A stretch of DNA of 42,580 bases from DASXBJ01 sp036491755 (GCA_036491755.1 DASXBJ010000001.1:1-42580), one strand, 5' to 3'; positions 15,913 to 25,670 are shown, numbered from the stretch's first letter. The notes: generated from the sequence alone by a model not told the origin. Program-made: numbers and translations.

Positions 15913-16274
15913 CGACCTTTGCATCGATTCGCGACCTGCGGCCGCACCTGATCCGCGAGGGTATCGCCGCGCGGGTGGTCAACGGAGAGAGGATCACGAT
16001 GGCCGTCGTCGACCTCGAGCCTGGGGTCGTCCTACCCGAGCACCGCCACGAGAACGAGCAGCTCGGATTCGTCATCTCCGGGGTCATCACGATGAGGATC
16101 GGCGGCGCAAAAAAGGAGCTTCACCCCGGCGAGACGTACTCGATTCCGAGCAACGTGCCGCACGACGCAGAGGCCGGCCCGGAGGGCTGCACCGTCACGG
16201 ATGTTTTCACGCCGGTGCGAGCGGACTGGGAGAAGCTGCCGCGCTCAGAGGCCTCGGCCGGCCGCTGGCCTTAG
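15909..16274 (+). CDS. Cupin-domain protein
   Basis: A 121-aa single-domain cupin. Motif 1 is VLPEHRHENEQLGFVISG with H, H and E ligands. Motif 2 is the HPGETYSIPSNVPHDAEA segment with the last His ligand. A metal site is therefore likely. Family members include small sensors, isomerases and dioxygenases, and the substrate here is unknown. The ATG overlaps the thiolase stop (ATGA), so the two are probably co-translated, and a role with acyl-CoA turnover is possible. The 3' end overlaps the convergent DNA glycosylase gene by 30 nt. Confidence 0.85.
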   Translation: MTTFASIRDLRPHLIREGIAARVVNGERITMAVVDLEPGVVLPEHRHENEQLGFVISGVITMRIGGAKKELHPGETYSIPSNVPHDAEAGPEGCTVTDVFTPVRADWEKLPRSEASAGRWP

Positions 16275-16871
16275 CCGCCTGGGGATAGGTCGGGAGAGGT
16301 TCGGAGAGTCAAGGCAGAAGCGGAGCAAGCGCCTTTCCCAGCGCAGTCCTGAGCCGCCGATGCCGACCCGCGGCGTCGCGAAGATGCGCCGTCGCGGAGC
16401 ATGGTCGTCCACGAGGTAGATGTCCGGCGGGTGCAGCGGCAGCCCGTTGACAGCGCGGTCGATCCGCAGCGCTCGCGTGACCAGGCCCGGGCCTCCGCAG
16501 CGATCGACCCCCGGGCCGGGTTCCAGCGCACGCACCAGGACGGCTTGGGGCACGCCCGCCTCCCTGGTCACGAAGTTCAGGCAGAAGTGCATGCCGTAGG
16601 TGAAGTAGACATACGCGTGGCCCGGCGGGCCATACATCACCTCGTTGCGCGGGCTTCGTCTGCCCCTTGACGAGTGGGCGGCCAGGTCTTCCGGCCCAAG
16701 GTATGCCTCGACCTCCACCAGCCGTCCCCACAGCTTGCGGCCATTCACCTCGCGGACGAGCACCTTGCCCAGGACGTCTCGGGCGACGGTCACCGTGTCG
16801 CGGTCGAAGAAGCCGGCATCCAGCAGGGTGCCTTCGGGCGGCGCGCCCGGGTCAGACAGTGGCCTGGCCAA
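16245..16871 (-). CDS. DNA-3-methyladenine glycosylase (AAG/MPG family)
   Basis: A 208-aa base-excision repair enzyme of the alkyladenine glycosylase family, which removes 3-methyladenine and other alkylated purines. The active-site region is readable: GRLVEVEAYLGPEDLAAHS carries the catalytic Glu, followed by RNEVMYGPPGHAYVYFTYG and HFCLNFV. The family GGPGLVTRAL segment is also present. The start is TTG at 16871, 20 nt inside the 3' end of the upstream GGDEF gene, implying coupling. It is not related to Tag or AlkA. Confidence 0.93.
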   Translation of the reverse strand: MARPLSDPGAPPEGTLLDAGFFDRDTVTVARDVLGKVLVREVNGRKLWGRLVEVEAYLGPEDLAAHSSRGRRSPRNEVMYGPPGHAYVYFTYGMHFCLNFVTREAGVPQAVLVRALEPGPGVDRCGGPGLVTRALRIDRAVNGLPLHPPDIYLVDDHAPRRRIFATPRVGIGGSGLRWERRLLRFCLDSPNLSRPIPRRLRPAAGRGL

Positions 16872-18279
16872 CCCTCTTCCGGCCCGCCTGCCTGCGGCGC
16901 TTGTCGACGTACAGCGCCTTGTCGGCGGTCTCGTACATCGCCTGCCAATCCATGCCCGAGCGCCACGAGGCGATGCCGATGCTGAACTCGACGGCGATCG
17001 GGAGCTTGGCGGTGCTGTTCAAGCTCTCGAGCGATTGGCGCACGCGCGCGCCAACCTCGCGAGCGTCCCGCTCATCGGCCTCTGGCATGGCGACACCGAA
17101 CTCATCGCCGCCCAGCCGGCCGCAGGTGTCGCTCGCCCGCACCGCGCGCTGCAGCTCCTGGGCCAGCATGCGGATCGCTTCGTCGCCCACGTGGTGACCG
17201 TGCGAGTCGTTGATTCCTTTCAGTCCGTCGAGGTCGATCATCATCAGCGTCAGGCGGCGACGATGCCGCTCGGCGCCGGCGACCGCGCGGTCGATCGCGC
17301 GCTCGAACTCGGGCCGGTTGGCGAGCCCGGTCAGGTAGTCGGTCCGCGCCTCCTTGGTGTGCTGGCGTGCTCGGTCGAGGGCGACGGCGATCTGGTCTGC
17401 GACCGCGGCGACGAACTCGAGGTCGCTGGACTCGAAGGTTCGCGGCAACCGGGTCGCCACCGTCATAGCGCCCAGCAGCACGCCCTTGGTGCGCAGCTCG
17501 GCGCGAATGGCGCTCCATTCGCCGGCGATGCGGTCGACGCGAGACTCGGCGGGCCCCGACGAAACCTCTACGACCTTGACCAGCCCCGAGCGGCCGGACT
17601 CCGAGAACTCCTCTTCCTCGCCTGGCTGCATGCCAATCGTCTTGGCGAGCTTCAGCCGGGCGCCTTCGCGAACCCAGACGGCGCCAGCCTGGAGCGCGAG
17701 GACCTTCAAGGTCTCGCGCAGGCCGACCTCGGCGATCTCGGTCACGTCCAGGGAACGGCCGAGCGCGGACGCGATGTGATAGAGCCCGTGCAGCTCGCTC
17801 TGGCGAGCGCGGTGCCGGTTCTCAGTGAAGTCGAGGTAGCCTCGAATGAAGCTGGAGTTCAGGTGTTCGATGACGTCTCCGACCCGGCTCTGGGCGAGCA
17901 GCAGCACCTCGTCGGCATACGGGCTCGCCCCGACCTCCTCGGTGACCCTGGCCAGGACCGACCGGCGGAACACCGACAGGCCCTCCATCAGCGACTCCAG
18001 CGGAACGCCCTTCTCGGCGTAGCGCCGAGACGCCTCGCGAGCCACCGTGTAGTACTCGTTCCAGGGCACCTTGGAGTCCAGCCGCAGGGACCGGAACAGG
18101 ATCTCCAGGAACATGACCGAGGTCTTGACCAGCTCATCCACCGAGCCGTCCTTGTGGCCTTTGAGCAGCTCCGGCTCGATGGCGCGGACCGCCTCGGCGG
18201 CCACGATCCCGCTTTCGGCCGCGTGGACCGACAAGCGGTCGGCCAGGTCCACCAGGAGTTCACTCGCCCGCTTGCTCAT
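16852..18279 (-). CDS. Diguanylate cyclase with sensory N-terminus and GAF domain
   Basis: A 475-aa soluble signalling protein. Residues about 1-165 are all-helical and resemble RsbR/PucR-type N-terminal sensor domains. Residues about 170-315 form a GAF-like domain (HIASALGRSLD to FVAAVADQIAVALDRA). Residues about 320-475 are a GGDEF domain with DYLTGLANR, the active site RLGGDEFGV and an intact RxxD inhibitory site (RASD) five residues before it. It should make c-di-GMP from GTP with product inhibition. No membrane segment or EAL domain is present. The ATG lies 8 nt after TATAGT with no ribosome-binding site. It is divergent from fba. Confidence 0.92.
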   Translation of the reverse strand: MSKRASELLVDLADRLSVHAAESGIVAAEAVRAIEPELLKGHKDGSVDELVKTSVMFLEILFRSLRLDSKVPWNEYYTVAREASRRYAEKGVPLESLMEGLSVFRRSVLARVTEEVGASPYADEVLLLAQSRVGDVIEHLNSSFIRGYLDFTENRHRARQSELHGLYHIASALGRSLDVTEIAEVGLRETLKVLALQAGAVWVREGARLKLAKTIGMQPGEEEEFSESGRSGLVKVVEVSSGPAESRVDRIAGEWSAIRAELRTKGVLLGAMTVATRLPRTFESSDLEFVAAVADQIAVALDRARQHTKEARTDYLTGLANRPEFERAIDRAVAGAERHRRRLTLMMIDLDGLKGINDSHGHHVGDEAIRMLAQELQRAVRASDTCGRLGGDEFGVAMPEADERDAREVGARVRQSLESLNSTAKLPIAVEFSIGIASWRSGMDWQAMYETADKALYVDKRRRQAGRKRVGQATV

Positions 18280-18287
18280 ATCGGCGC

Positions 18288-18293
18288 ACTATA
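18288..18293 (-). promoter_or_regulatory. -10 element TATAGT for the GGDEF gene (leaderless)
   Basis: On the minus strand TATAGT ends 8 nt upstream of the ATG at 18279. It is a near-consensus -10 with no room for a Shine-Dalgarno, one of the clearest leaderless candidates in the window. Confidence 0.55.
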
Positions 18294-18352
18294 GAGTGAC
18301 GCATGCGCCCGCGCGAACCTGCGTGCCACAGTAATTAAATGTGTAAGAGGCA

Positions 18353-19428
<1,076 letters not shown>

Positions 19429-19432
<4 letters not shown>

Positions 19433-20118
19433 GGCTCGCGTTCCTCGGCAGCGGCGCGGCATTCTCGCCGGACCGCTACAACGGAGCCGTCGCGGTGGAT
19501 GGTCGCTTGTTGCTCGATGGCGGAGCCCCGCTGCTTCCGCACCTTCACCGCGTCGGCGTCGAAGCAGGCGACATCGCCATCGTGTTTCTGACTCATTTCC
19601 ACGGCGACCACACGCTGGGCCTGCCACCTTTCGTGCTCTATCGCGTATTCGTCGATCGCCGGCCAATCACGTTCGTCGGCCCCACCGGAATCGCTGAGTA
19701 CCTCGAAAAGCTGTGGGAGGTGAGCTGGGGCCCTGACTGGAAGCGAGTCATGCGTCCGCAGTTCAAGGTGAAGTACGTGACAGCGAAGGCCGCCGGCACG
19801 GTCGCCGGTGTCAAGTACGAGACCGTCAAGCTCGATCACGGGACGATGGGCAGCAACGGCTATCGAATTCACCTCAATGGCAAGGTGATCGCCTATTCGG
19901 GAGATACCGAGCCGACTGCTCCGCTCGACAGGCTGGTGGACGGCGCCGACGTGGCCATCGTCGAGGCGACCGGCCCGGGCGACGTCTTCAGCCACATGAG
20001 CTGGGAAGCTGCAATGCGACTGAAGAAGCGTCATCCCAAGACCCGGTTCTTCTTCAACCACGTCTATTCCGGCAAGGTTGCCGGAGCGGTCAGAGACCTG
20101 CAGGTGACGGAAATCTGA
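19429..20118 (+). CDS. MBL-fold metallo-hydrolase, apparently starting at GTA
   Basis: A 229-aa metallo-beta-lactamase-fold hydrolase. The metal motif THFHGDH has H56, H58, D60 and H61. YSGDTEPT supplies the bridging Asp, and FFFNHVYSG a late His. The RNase Z/ComA-like order is normal, but the substrate is unknown. The first beta strand, VRLAFLGSGAAFSPDRYN, is essential to the fold. Its first codon is GTA 19429, within the GTAA overlap with the aldolase stop. No in-frame ATG, GTG or TTG exists before GTG 19495, which would delete 22 residues. A GTA start, other non-canonical initiation or a sequence error must explain this. Confidence 0.8.
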
Positions 20119-20132
20119 AGACGCCGAACGTC

Positions 20133-20345
20133 GTGCCCGTGGTGGTGGGCGCAGTCGCGGGCGGGGTGGCCGGGGCCGTTGTGTTCGGCGCGTTCATCGG
20201 GCTCGGCCTGCTTTTGATGAGCCGGGTCGTGAGCCCGGTCCCGGTCATCGTGCTGGCGATAGCCGGCGCCTACGCCGGATGGCTGCTGGGCGTGGTCGTG
20301 TTCGGGGCCGTGCGCGCCGCCGGTGAGACCGAGCGCCCAGCGTGA
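20133..20345 (+). CDS. Small two-helix membrane protein
   Basis: A 70-aa hydrophobic protein with two transmembrane helices, VVVGAVAGGVAGAVVFGAFIGLGLLLM and VPVIVLAIAGAYAGWLLGVVVFG. Both are rich in small-residue GxxxG-type spacing that favours helix packing. No family is recognised. I use GTG 20133; the frame also runs back to a CTG overlapping the MBL stop as CTGA (20115-20118). Its own stop overlaps the next gene's GTG. It lies in a tightly packed unit from fba to the unknown gene at 21230. Confidence 0.6.
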   Translation: MPVVVGAVAGGVAGAVVFGAFIGLGLLLMSRVVSPVPVIVLAIAGAYAGWLLGVVVFGAVRAAGETERPA

Positions 20346-20746
20346 CGCCGGAGACACCATCCGCGCGCCCGCTCCTGGACAAGCTCGGCGTCAAGCCGGG
20401 CGCGAAGGTTGCGATCGTGGATCTCCCCGATGCCGCGTTCCTTCGCCTGCTGCGTTCGCGGACCTCTGACGTGGTGCGCGGCAAACCGCGAACTCCCTGC
20501 GATCTGGTCTTCATGGGCGCCGGCTCTTCTGAGGACCTGGCGCGCCTGGGCGACGTGAAGAAGTGGATCGAGCCCAACGGTGCCATCTGGGTCGTGCGCC
20601 AGAAGGGCGGCCGCGGCCCGCTCAGCGACACCGACCTGATCGACGCCGGGCTCGCGGCCGGCCTCGTGGACAACAAGATCGCGAGCTTTTCCGACACTCA
20701 CGGTGCGATGCGGTTCGTTTACCGCCTGCGCGATCGACCGAAATGA
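20342..20746 (+). CDS. DUF3052-like small protein
   Basis: A 134-aa soluble protein resembling the DUF3052 group. LLDKLGVKPGAKVAIVDLP opens an alpha/beta fold like a methyltransferase-type Rossmann half. A strand, GAIWVVRQKGG, follows, then LSDTDLIDAGLAAGLVDNKIASFSDTHGAMRFVYRL, the best conserved stretch of such proteins. I assign the family from memory of these motifs and no activity is known to me. GTG 20342 overlaps the upstream stop as GTGA, and the downstream GNAT gene overlaps its stop as ATGA. Confidence 0.7.
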   Translation: MTPETPSARPLLDKLGVKPGAKVAIVDLPDAAFLRLLRSRTSDVVRGKPRTPCDLVFMGAGSSEDLARLGDVKKWIEPNGAIWVVRQKGGRGPLSDTDLIDAGLAAGLVDNKIASFSDTHGAMRFVYRLRDRPK

Positions 20747-21222
20747 GCGTTCAGGTTCGCTTCGCGGATGCTACTGACGTGCCCGTGATCGCAGAGCTCA
20801 TCCGCGGGTTGGCCCGGTACGAGAGGCTCGAAGACGCGGTGGTCATGACCGAGGAGCTGCTGGCGACGAACCTTTTCGGGTCCCGGCGCTACGCCGAGAC
20901 GCTGCTCGCCGAGGACGGCGGCGCAGTGGTCGGGTTCGCGCTGTTCTTCCACAATTTCTCGACCTTTCTCGCCCGACCGGGAATCTATCTCGAGGACCTG
21001 TTCGTGGTGCCCGAGCACAGGGGGAGTGGAATCGGGCGCGCGTTGCTCGAGCGGCTGGCCCAGATCGCCGTCGAGCGCGGCTGCGGCCGGCTCGAATGGG
21101 CCGTGCTGGATTGGAACCGCGACGCGATCGGGTTTTACGAGCGCCTGGGCGCGAGGCCGAACGCCGACTGGACGGTCTACCGGCTGGCCGGCGAGGCGCT
21201 CGACGGCCTTGCCCGACAATAG
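20743..21222 (+). CDS. GNAT N-acetyltransferase, diamine/spermidine acetyltransferase-like
   Basis: A 159-aa single-domain GNAT protein. The acetyl-CoA pyrophosphate loop is VVPEHRGSGIGRALLERL. The C-terminal WAVLDWNRDAIGFYERLGA is the pattern of the SSAT-like subgroup that acetylates polyamines or related amines such as thialysine. The real acceptor is unproven. ATG 20743 overlaps the previous stop as ATGA. A longer open frame upstream is antisense-type noise and was not used. Confidence 0.88.
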   Translation: MSVQVRFADATDVPVIAELIRGLARYERLEDAVVMTEELLATNLFGSRRYAETLLAEDGGAVVGFALFFHNFSTFLARPGIYLEDLFVVPEHRGSGIGRALLERLAQIAVERGCGRLEWAVLDWNRDAIGFYERLGARPNADWTVYRLAGEALDGLARQ

Positions 21223-21229
21223 ACTGACG

Positions 21230-21574
21230 ATGAACGCACAGAGGCCACGCCGATCGGCCGGCGAACCTTCGGACTTCGCCGGCGTCGAGGTGCTCCGGCC
21301 CAAGGAGCTCGAGACACACCCCGGCGATTCCATAGTCGGGTGGGCGCGTGCACAGCTCGAGATTGCGCGCTCGATCCTCGACAACCCCGGCGGCGGGCTG
21401 CTGTTTGCGACCCAGACCATCGGGCAGGTTCGGGCCGGTTTGCACGAGCGCGACTCGGCGCGATGGGAGGCGGTGGAAAAGATCCTCGAACCTGCCGAGG
21501 GCGCCGCCGTGCGAAGGGAGTTCGCCGAAGCGCGAACGCTCCTCGACCAGGCGATCGGCGCCCTCAAGCCCTGA
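21230..21574 (+). CDS. Hypothetical soluble protein
   Basis: A 114-aa charged helical protein (MNAQRPRRSAGE to LLDQAIGALKP) without membrane segments or a family I know. A middle segment, FAGVEVLRPKELETHPGDSIVGWARAQLEIARSILDN, looks folded. ATG 21230 follows the GNAT stop by 7 nt. An AT-richer CAATAGACT sits just upstream, so it might have its own leaderless start. Its 3' end overlaps the convergent LLM oxidoreductase by 11 nt. Confidence 0.65.
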   Translation: MNAQRPRRSAGEPSDFAGVEVLRPKELETHPGDSIVGWARAQLEIARSILDNPGGGLLFATQTIGQVRAGLHERDSARWEAVEKILEPAEGAAVRREFAEARTLLDQAIGALKP

Positions 21575-22511
21575 GCGCCGCCTCCAGGGTCGCCTCAAAG
21601 CCGGCCGCTCCCGCGTGGTTCGCGAAGGGAAACACCGCGGGGAGGGTCACGCCCGCCGCCCGATAGCGCTCGACCGCCTCCCGCACCTGGCGCTCGTCGC
21701 CAACTCCGCCCAGCTCGTCCAGCATGGCGTCGCTGACCTCGCCGGCCTCGAGCTGCGCCTTGAAACCGCTCTGATCGAGCACCTTTCGATAGAAGGGCAG
21801 GTTCGAGTAGAAGCTCATCGTCTTGCGAAAAACATCAAGGGCGGCCGGGCGGTCCGCCGTCAGGGAGGTCGTGATGATCGCGACGACCTCGAATCCATCC
21901 AACGTCTTGCCTGCCTTCTCGCGCCCTCTCATCAGCGCGGGAACGACCGAGTCCCGGATGTAGTCGGGGGGACAGTTCCCCAGGACGACGCCATCCGCCA
22001 TCTCGCCCGCCAGCTCGAGCATTCGCGGGTGGAGGGCGGAGATCATCACCTTCATGTCCGGCCGGCGAGGGCCGGAATATCTCCAGCTCGCCGAGAAGTG
22101 CGTGCCCTGAAAGTCACAACCGCCGTCGCGCAGGCTCGTGCGCACGATGGTCAGGTACTCACGCATCGAATCGACCGGGTGCTCGAGGCGTAATCCCCAC
22201 ATCGTCTCGACGGTCACCCTGTGGCTGATGCCCATGCCCAGGATGAAGCGGCCCGCCGAGAGCTCGTCCAGCGACGCCGCCATTTGCACCATTGCGGTGG
22301 GATGCCTCGTGTAGATCGGCAGGACGCCCGTCCCCAGCGCGACCCGCTCGGTCGCCGCCGCGTACGCCGCTAGCACGAGGGACATGTCGCGATAGTCAGG
22401 GAGCTGGGTCACCCAGATGGATTCGACGCCAAGACTCTCGGCGGCCCTCGCCCTGTCAACCGAGTCGGCGATGGTCTTGGCGGCATTGCTGACCACGGCA
22501 AGGCGGACCAC
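21564..22511 (-). CDS. LLM-class (luciferase-like) F420-dependent oxidoreductase
   Basis: A 315-aa TIM-barrel protein of the bacterial luciferase-like superfamily, whose members use F420 or FMN to reduce or oxygenate diverse substrates. Diagnostic elements are AAYAAATERVALGTGVLPIYTRHPTAM and LDELSAGRFILGMGISH. A later MADGVVLG segment also fits. The substrate and the exact cofactor are not decided by sequence. The frame is open to 22739, but I start at GTG 22511. The product then begins VVRLAVVSNAAKT, the first barrel strand, and TATATT lies 9 nt upstream. It is divergent from uppP. Confidence 0.88.
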   Translation of the reverse strand: MVRLAVVSNAAKTIADSVDRARAAESLGVESIWVTQLPDYRDMSLVLAAYAAATERVALGTGVLPIYTRHPTAMVQMAASLDELSAGRFILGMGISHRVTVETMWGLRLEHPVDSMREYLTIVRTSLRDGGCDFQGTHFSASWRYSGPRRPDMKVMISALHPRMLELAGEMADGVVLGNCPPDYIRDSVVPALMRGREKAGKTLDGFEVVAIITTSLTADRPAALDVFRKTMSFYSNLPFYRKVLDQSGFKAQLEAGEVSDAMLDELGGVGDERQVREAVERYRAAGVTLPAVFPFANHAGAAGFEATLEAALRA

Positions 22512-22520
22512 GACTTCAGC

Positions 22521-22526
22521 AATATA
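22521..22526 (-). promoter_or_regulatory. -10 element TATATT for the LLM oxidoreductase (leaderless)
   Basis: On the minus strand TATATT ends 9 nt before GTG 22511, with no Shine-Dalgarno. The same AT-rich patch lies 25 nt upstream of uppP on the other strand. Confidence 0.5.
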
Positions 22527-22551
22527 TCCCCATGACTCGCGAGACCCGGCC

Positions 22552-23424
22552 GTGTCTCTAGGCCAGGCGCTGTTCATGGGCCTGCTCCAGGGCGCGAGCG
22601 AGCTCTTTCCGGTTTCATCGCTGGGGCACGCCGTGATCCTCCCCAGCCTGCTGCACTGGAGCTTCAAGCAATCCGACCCCTCATTTCTCCCATTCCTCGT
22701 TCTGCTGCACCTCGGCACGGCCAGCGCGCTCCTCGTCATCTACCGGTTGGAATGGGTCGCGATCATTCGCGGCTTTGTCACCGCGGCCTTGCGAGGGCAG
22801 ATACGCACCGACACAGAGCGCCTCTCCATGCTGCTTCTGGTCGGCACGATTCCGGCCGCCATCCTCGGCGTGTTCCTCGAGAGCCGCATCAAGGCGTTGT
22901 TCTCCAGCCCCTATGTCGCGGCCGGCTTCCTGGTCGTCAACGGCGTGCTGATGCTCGGATTTGAGCTGGTGAGGCGCCGGGCCGAGAGAAAGGCAGTGGT
23001 GGCGCACTCTTCACGCGAGGAACAGGAGGAACAGTTCGCACCGGCGGAGCGCATCAGCTTTCGCGCCGCCGCCATCGTGGGCGCATGCCAGGCGCTGGCC
23101 TTTCTTCCCGGCATCTCGCGTTCCGGCGTCACGATCGGCGGAGGCCTGCTCGCCGGCCTCCGGCACCAGGAGGCGGCGCGATTCTCGTTCCTGCTCGCGA
23201 CGCCGGTGATCCTCGGCGCCGGGCTGGTCGAGGTTCCTCAGCTGTTTTCCAGCGGCGTGCCGGTCGGCGAGTATGTCGCCGGCGCCGTGCTTGCGGGTCT
23301 GGCGGCCTACGCAAGCGCGCGGTTCTTGCTGCGCTACTTCCGGTCGGGGCGCCTCGACCCGTATGGCTGGTACTGCATCGGCGCCGGGGTCGTCAGCGTG
23401 GCTTTGTTACGCTTGAACGCGTGA
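22552..23424 (+). CDS. uppP: Undecaprenyl-diphosphatase
   Basis: A 290-aa polytopic membrane enzyme that dephosphorylates undecaprenyl diphosphate to recycle the lipid carrier for peptidoglycan synthesis. The family motifs are intact: QGASELFPVSSLGH near the N-terminus, and ALAFLPGISRSGVTIGGGLLAG, containing the PGxSRSG phosphate site, after about residue 180. About eight hydrophobic segments are visible. GTG 22552 gives the natural start MSLGQALFMGLLQG; the longer frame upstream would cover the divergent promoter. A basic stretch after mid-protein (RRRAERKAVVAHSSREEQEE) is a cytoplasmic loop. Confidence 0.93.
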   Translation: MSLGQALFMGLLQGASELFPVSSLGHAVILPSLLHWSFKQSDPSFLPFLVLLHLGTASALLVIYRLEWVAIIRGFVTAALRGQIRTDTERLSMLLLVGTIPAAILGVFLESRIKALFSSPYVAAGFLVVNGVLMLGFELVRRRAERKAVVAHSSREEQEEQFAPAERISFRAAAIVGACQALAFLPGISRSGVTIGGGLLAGLRHQEAARFSFLLATPVILGAGLVEVPQLFSSGVPVGEYVAGAVLAGLAAYASARFLLRYFRSGRLDPYGWYCIGAGVVSVALLRLNA

Positions 23425-23621
23425 AATCGACACCTGTTGCCTACGGATTCCTGTTGGTGGGACTCCTCTGTATCGTCGCCGCCGTTCTTTACGCGCTGGG
23501 CGTGCTGCAGCTCTTCGCGTCGACTTCGTCAGGACCGCATTACAAGCACGCGATCCTTTTTGCCGTTCTCGCAGTGGCCTCGTTCATCGCGTTCAACTTC
23601 ACGCGCCCCAGAACGGTCTAG
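23421..23621 (+). CDS. Small two-helix membrane protein
   Basis: A 66-aa protein with two hydrophobic helices, AYGFLLVGLLCIVAAVLYALG and HAILFAVLAVASFIAFNF, joined by a short polar loop. It ends in a basic tail. GTG 23421 overlaps the uppP stop as GTGA, so co-translation with uppP is likely. No family recognised. Its 3' end overlaps the convergent flavoprotein gene by 4 nt. Confidence 0.65.
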   Translation: MKSTPVAYGFLLVGLLCIVAAVLYALGVLQLFASTSSGPHYKHAILFAVLAVASFIAFNFTRPRTV

Positions 23622-25132
23622 CTCTTCGCGGCGGCGATCCGTTTTGGGACCTGGCGTCCGGTCAGGTCCGATTCGCCGACCCTGATGTCCTCGTGGTAGA
23701 CCGCGTCGGCGTTGACCTTCCAGGGATCGAAAGCTGATCCGGTGGCAATGTTCCGGGCCACCAGCAGCGCGGTCATCATCGAATGGTCCTGGTTGTTGTA
23801 TTTGTGCATCCCGTTGCGCCCCACCAGGTGGAGGTTGGGCAGCTCGGCGTCCATATAGTTGCGGATCACCTCGACGTGCGCCTGGTAGCTGTCGTCGTAG
23901 ACGGGATAGGCCTTCTGCTGCCGGACCACGACTCCGTCGAAAACCTCATCCGGTGAGCAGATTCCGAGCCGGCCGAGCTCGGTGCGAGCCATCTCGATCA
24001 AGGCCGCGTCTTGCATCGTCCAAAGGCCGTCGCCCTCGAAGCAGAAGTACTCGAGGCCGAGGCAGGTCTTGGACTGGTCGGGCACCATGTCCGGGCTCCA
24101 GTTCTTGAAGTTCTGCATGCGCCCGACCTTGACGCTGGGGTCATGGATGTAGATCCAGTTGTCGGGGAAGACGTTGGGGCGGTCGATCATCAGTGCAACC
24201 GTGATGAAGTCCCGGTACGAGAGGCTCTCCGCGGCTCGCCGGACCGCCTCCGGCGCCGGGGGGTCCAGCGTGGCGATCAGCTCCCGAACCGGGATGCTGG
24301 AGATGAAATCGGTGCCCGCGTGCTCCTCATTCTCGCCGGCAGCCGATTCGGTTTCGACCGAGGTCACCTGGCCGCCGCTGTGCTTGATGCGGGCCACCGA
24401 GCGACCCAGCAGGACCGGGTGGCCTTTGTCGCGGCTCAACGTGGCGATCCGCTCCCACATCTGGCCCGGCCCCAGGCGCGGGTACCGAAACTTGTCGATC
24501 AGCGTCGTCACGATCTCGCCGTTGCTGCCCGCGCGCCGTCCAGGAAGGAGGGCGCTGCGGATCACGACCCACAGGTCCAGGCTCTTGATGCGCTGCGCGG
24601 CCCAGTCGGCTGAGAGCTCCTTGGTGCTGATGCCCCATACCTTTTCCGTGTACGTCTTGAAGAAGATGGTGAAGAGCCGCCAACCGAACTGGTTGCGGAC
24701 CCAGTCCTCGAGGCTCGTGGGATTCTTCACAGGCTGCAGCCGCGCCCGCGCATAGCTGGCGAGGCAGCGCGCAGCCTCGACCGGCCCGAGGTTCCAAAGC
24801 GCGTTGACCGCCTTGATCGGGTACGCGAAGAACCTACCCCGGTAGTAGATGCGAGAGAGGCGGTCCCTGGTCAGCATCTCGTCGCCGAGGATCTCCGTCC
24901 ACAGCGCCTCGACCTCCTGGTTCTTCGAGAAGAACCGGTGGCCTCCGATGTCGAAGCGATAGCCTTTGAACTCGGCCGTCCGCGCCAGCCCCCCGACCTG
25001 GCTCGGGTCTCTCTCGACCACGGTGATCGGGACGTCATGCTTCATCAGCTCGTAAGCAGCCGTCAAGCCGGCAGGGCCGGCGCCCATGATCACGACGCGC
25101 CGGCGTTCGCCTTCGGCGATCAATGTGGCCAC
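23618..25132 (-). CDS. FAD-dependent oxidoreductase, UDP-galactopyranose mutase/amine oxidase-like
   Basis: A 504-aa flavoprotein. The FAD-binding motif VVIMGAGPAGLTAAYEL has its glycines at residues 17, 19 and 22. It is followed by the GG motif RDPSQVGGLARTAEFKGYRFDIGGHRFFSK, similar to UDP-galactopyranose mutase and protoporphyrinogen oxidase-like proteins. TYTEKVWGISTKELSADWAAQRIK is a further conserved patch. A sugar-nucleotide or carotenoid-type substrate is possible, with no support from neighbours. GTG 25132 is the annotated start. TTG 25123, three codons later, lies 9 nt after GATACT and could be the leaderless start. Confidence 0.85.
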   Translation of the reverse strand: MATLIAEGERRRVVIMGAGPAGLTAAYELMKHDVPITVVERDPSQVGGLARTAEFKGYRFDIGGHRFFSKNQEVEALWTEILGDEMLTRDRLSRIYYRGRFFAYPIKAVNALWNLGPVEAARCLASYARARLQPVKNPTSLEDWVRNQFGWRLFTIFFKTYTEKVWGISTKELSADWAAQRIKSLDLWVVIRSALLPGRRAGSNGEIVTTLIDKFRYPRLGPGQMWERIATLSRDKGHPVLLGRSVARIKHSGGQVTSVETESAAGENEEHAGTDFISSIPVRELIATLDPPAPEAVRRAAESLSYRDFITVALMIDRPNVFPDNWIYIHDPSVKVGRMQNFKNWSPDMVPDQSKTCLGLEYFCFEGDGLWTMQDAALIEMARTELGRLGICSPDEVFDGVVVRQQKAYPVYDDSYQAHVEVIRNYMDAELPNLHLVGRNGMHKYNNQDHSMMTALLVARNIATGSAFDPWKVNADAVYHEDIRVGESDLTGRQVPKRIAAAKS

Positions 25133-25149
25133 AGTATCAACGGAACTAA

Positions 25150-25656
25150 CTAGTTCAGCGGCCCTTTACTGCGGACTTCGTCGACTTTGACCAGGGCTTC
25201 GCGGAGTCCCTTGATCCAGTCCGCCTGATGCATGCCGACAAGCCTCACGCACCAGGCCAGGGCGTCGCTGCGACTTCGCGCAACCCCGCCCGCCACGAGA
25301 GTGTCCAGGATCGAGCGCTCCGACATGCGAAGCCGCGTCATGACCGGCACGCTCAGAGTGGTGAAGACCTTCGTCTCTCCTCCGCACGAGGCGCCCCAGG
25401 CGACCTTGCGGCGGAACTCGCGCTCCGCCTCGCGGGCAAGGCGCACGCGGTCGGCCCGCGACTCCTCCCGGAACCGGTCGATTCGCGCCTCGCGGGCGGC
25501 GGCGAGGTTCTCCTCCGAGGTGGCGCCGGCCACTTCGACGTCCGGCAGCGGGACGACCACCAGGATCTCCTCGCCGTCCGAGCTCACCTCAGCAGGCCCG
25601 GCCAGCCAGGTGGGCGGGATCCTGGCCGCGAACCAGGCGCGGACGTCCTCGGGCAT
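25150..25656 (-). CDS. Hypothetical protein with possible ribbon-helix-helix-like C-terminus
   Basis: A 168-aa soluble protein not matched to a family. The N-terminal part, DVRAWFAARIPPTWLAGPAEV, is followed by a strand with EEILVVVPLPDV. A highly charged helix (about 55-90, rich in Arg and Glu, likely coiled) comes next. The C-terminal region TLSVPVMTRLRMSERSILDTLV to SRSDALAWCVRLV could be an RHH/Arc-like DNA-binding fold, which is inference. The ATG is 8 nt after TAATGT with no ribosome-binding site. It is adjacent to ssb on the same strand, so a DNA-related role is conceivable. Confidence 0.7.
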   Translation of the reverse strand: MPEDVRAWFAARIPPTWLAGPAEVSSDGEEILVVVPLPDVEVAGATSEENLAAAREARIDRFREESRADRVRLAREAEREFRRKVAWGASCGGETKVFTTLSVPVMTRLRMSERSILDTLVAGGVARSRSDALAWCVRLVGMHQADWIKGLREALVKVDEVRSKGPLN

Positions 25657-25664
25657 TGATTACA

Positions 25665-25670
25665 ACATTA
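25665..25670 (-). promoter_or_regulatory. -10 element TAATGT for the 168-aa protein gene (leaderless)
   Basis: On the minus strand TAATGT ends 8 nt before ATG 25656, with no Shine-Dalgarno in between. It sits in the 50-nt gap after ssb. Confidence 0.4.
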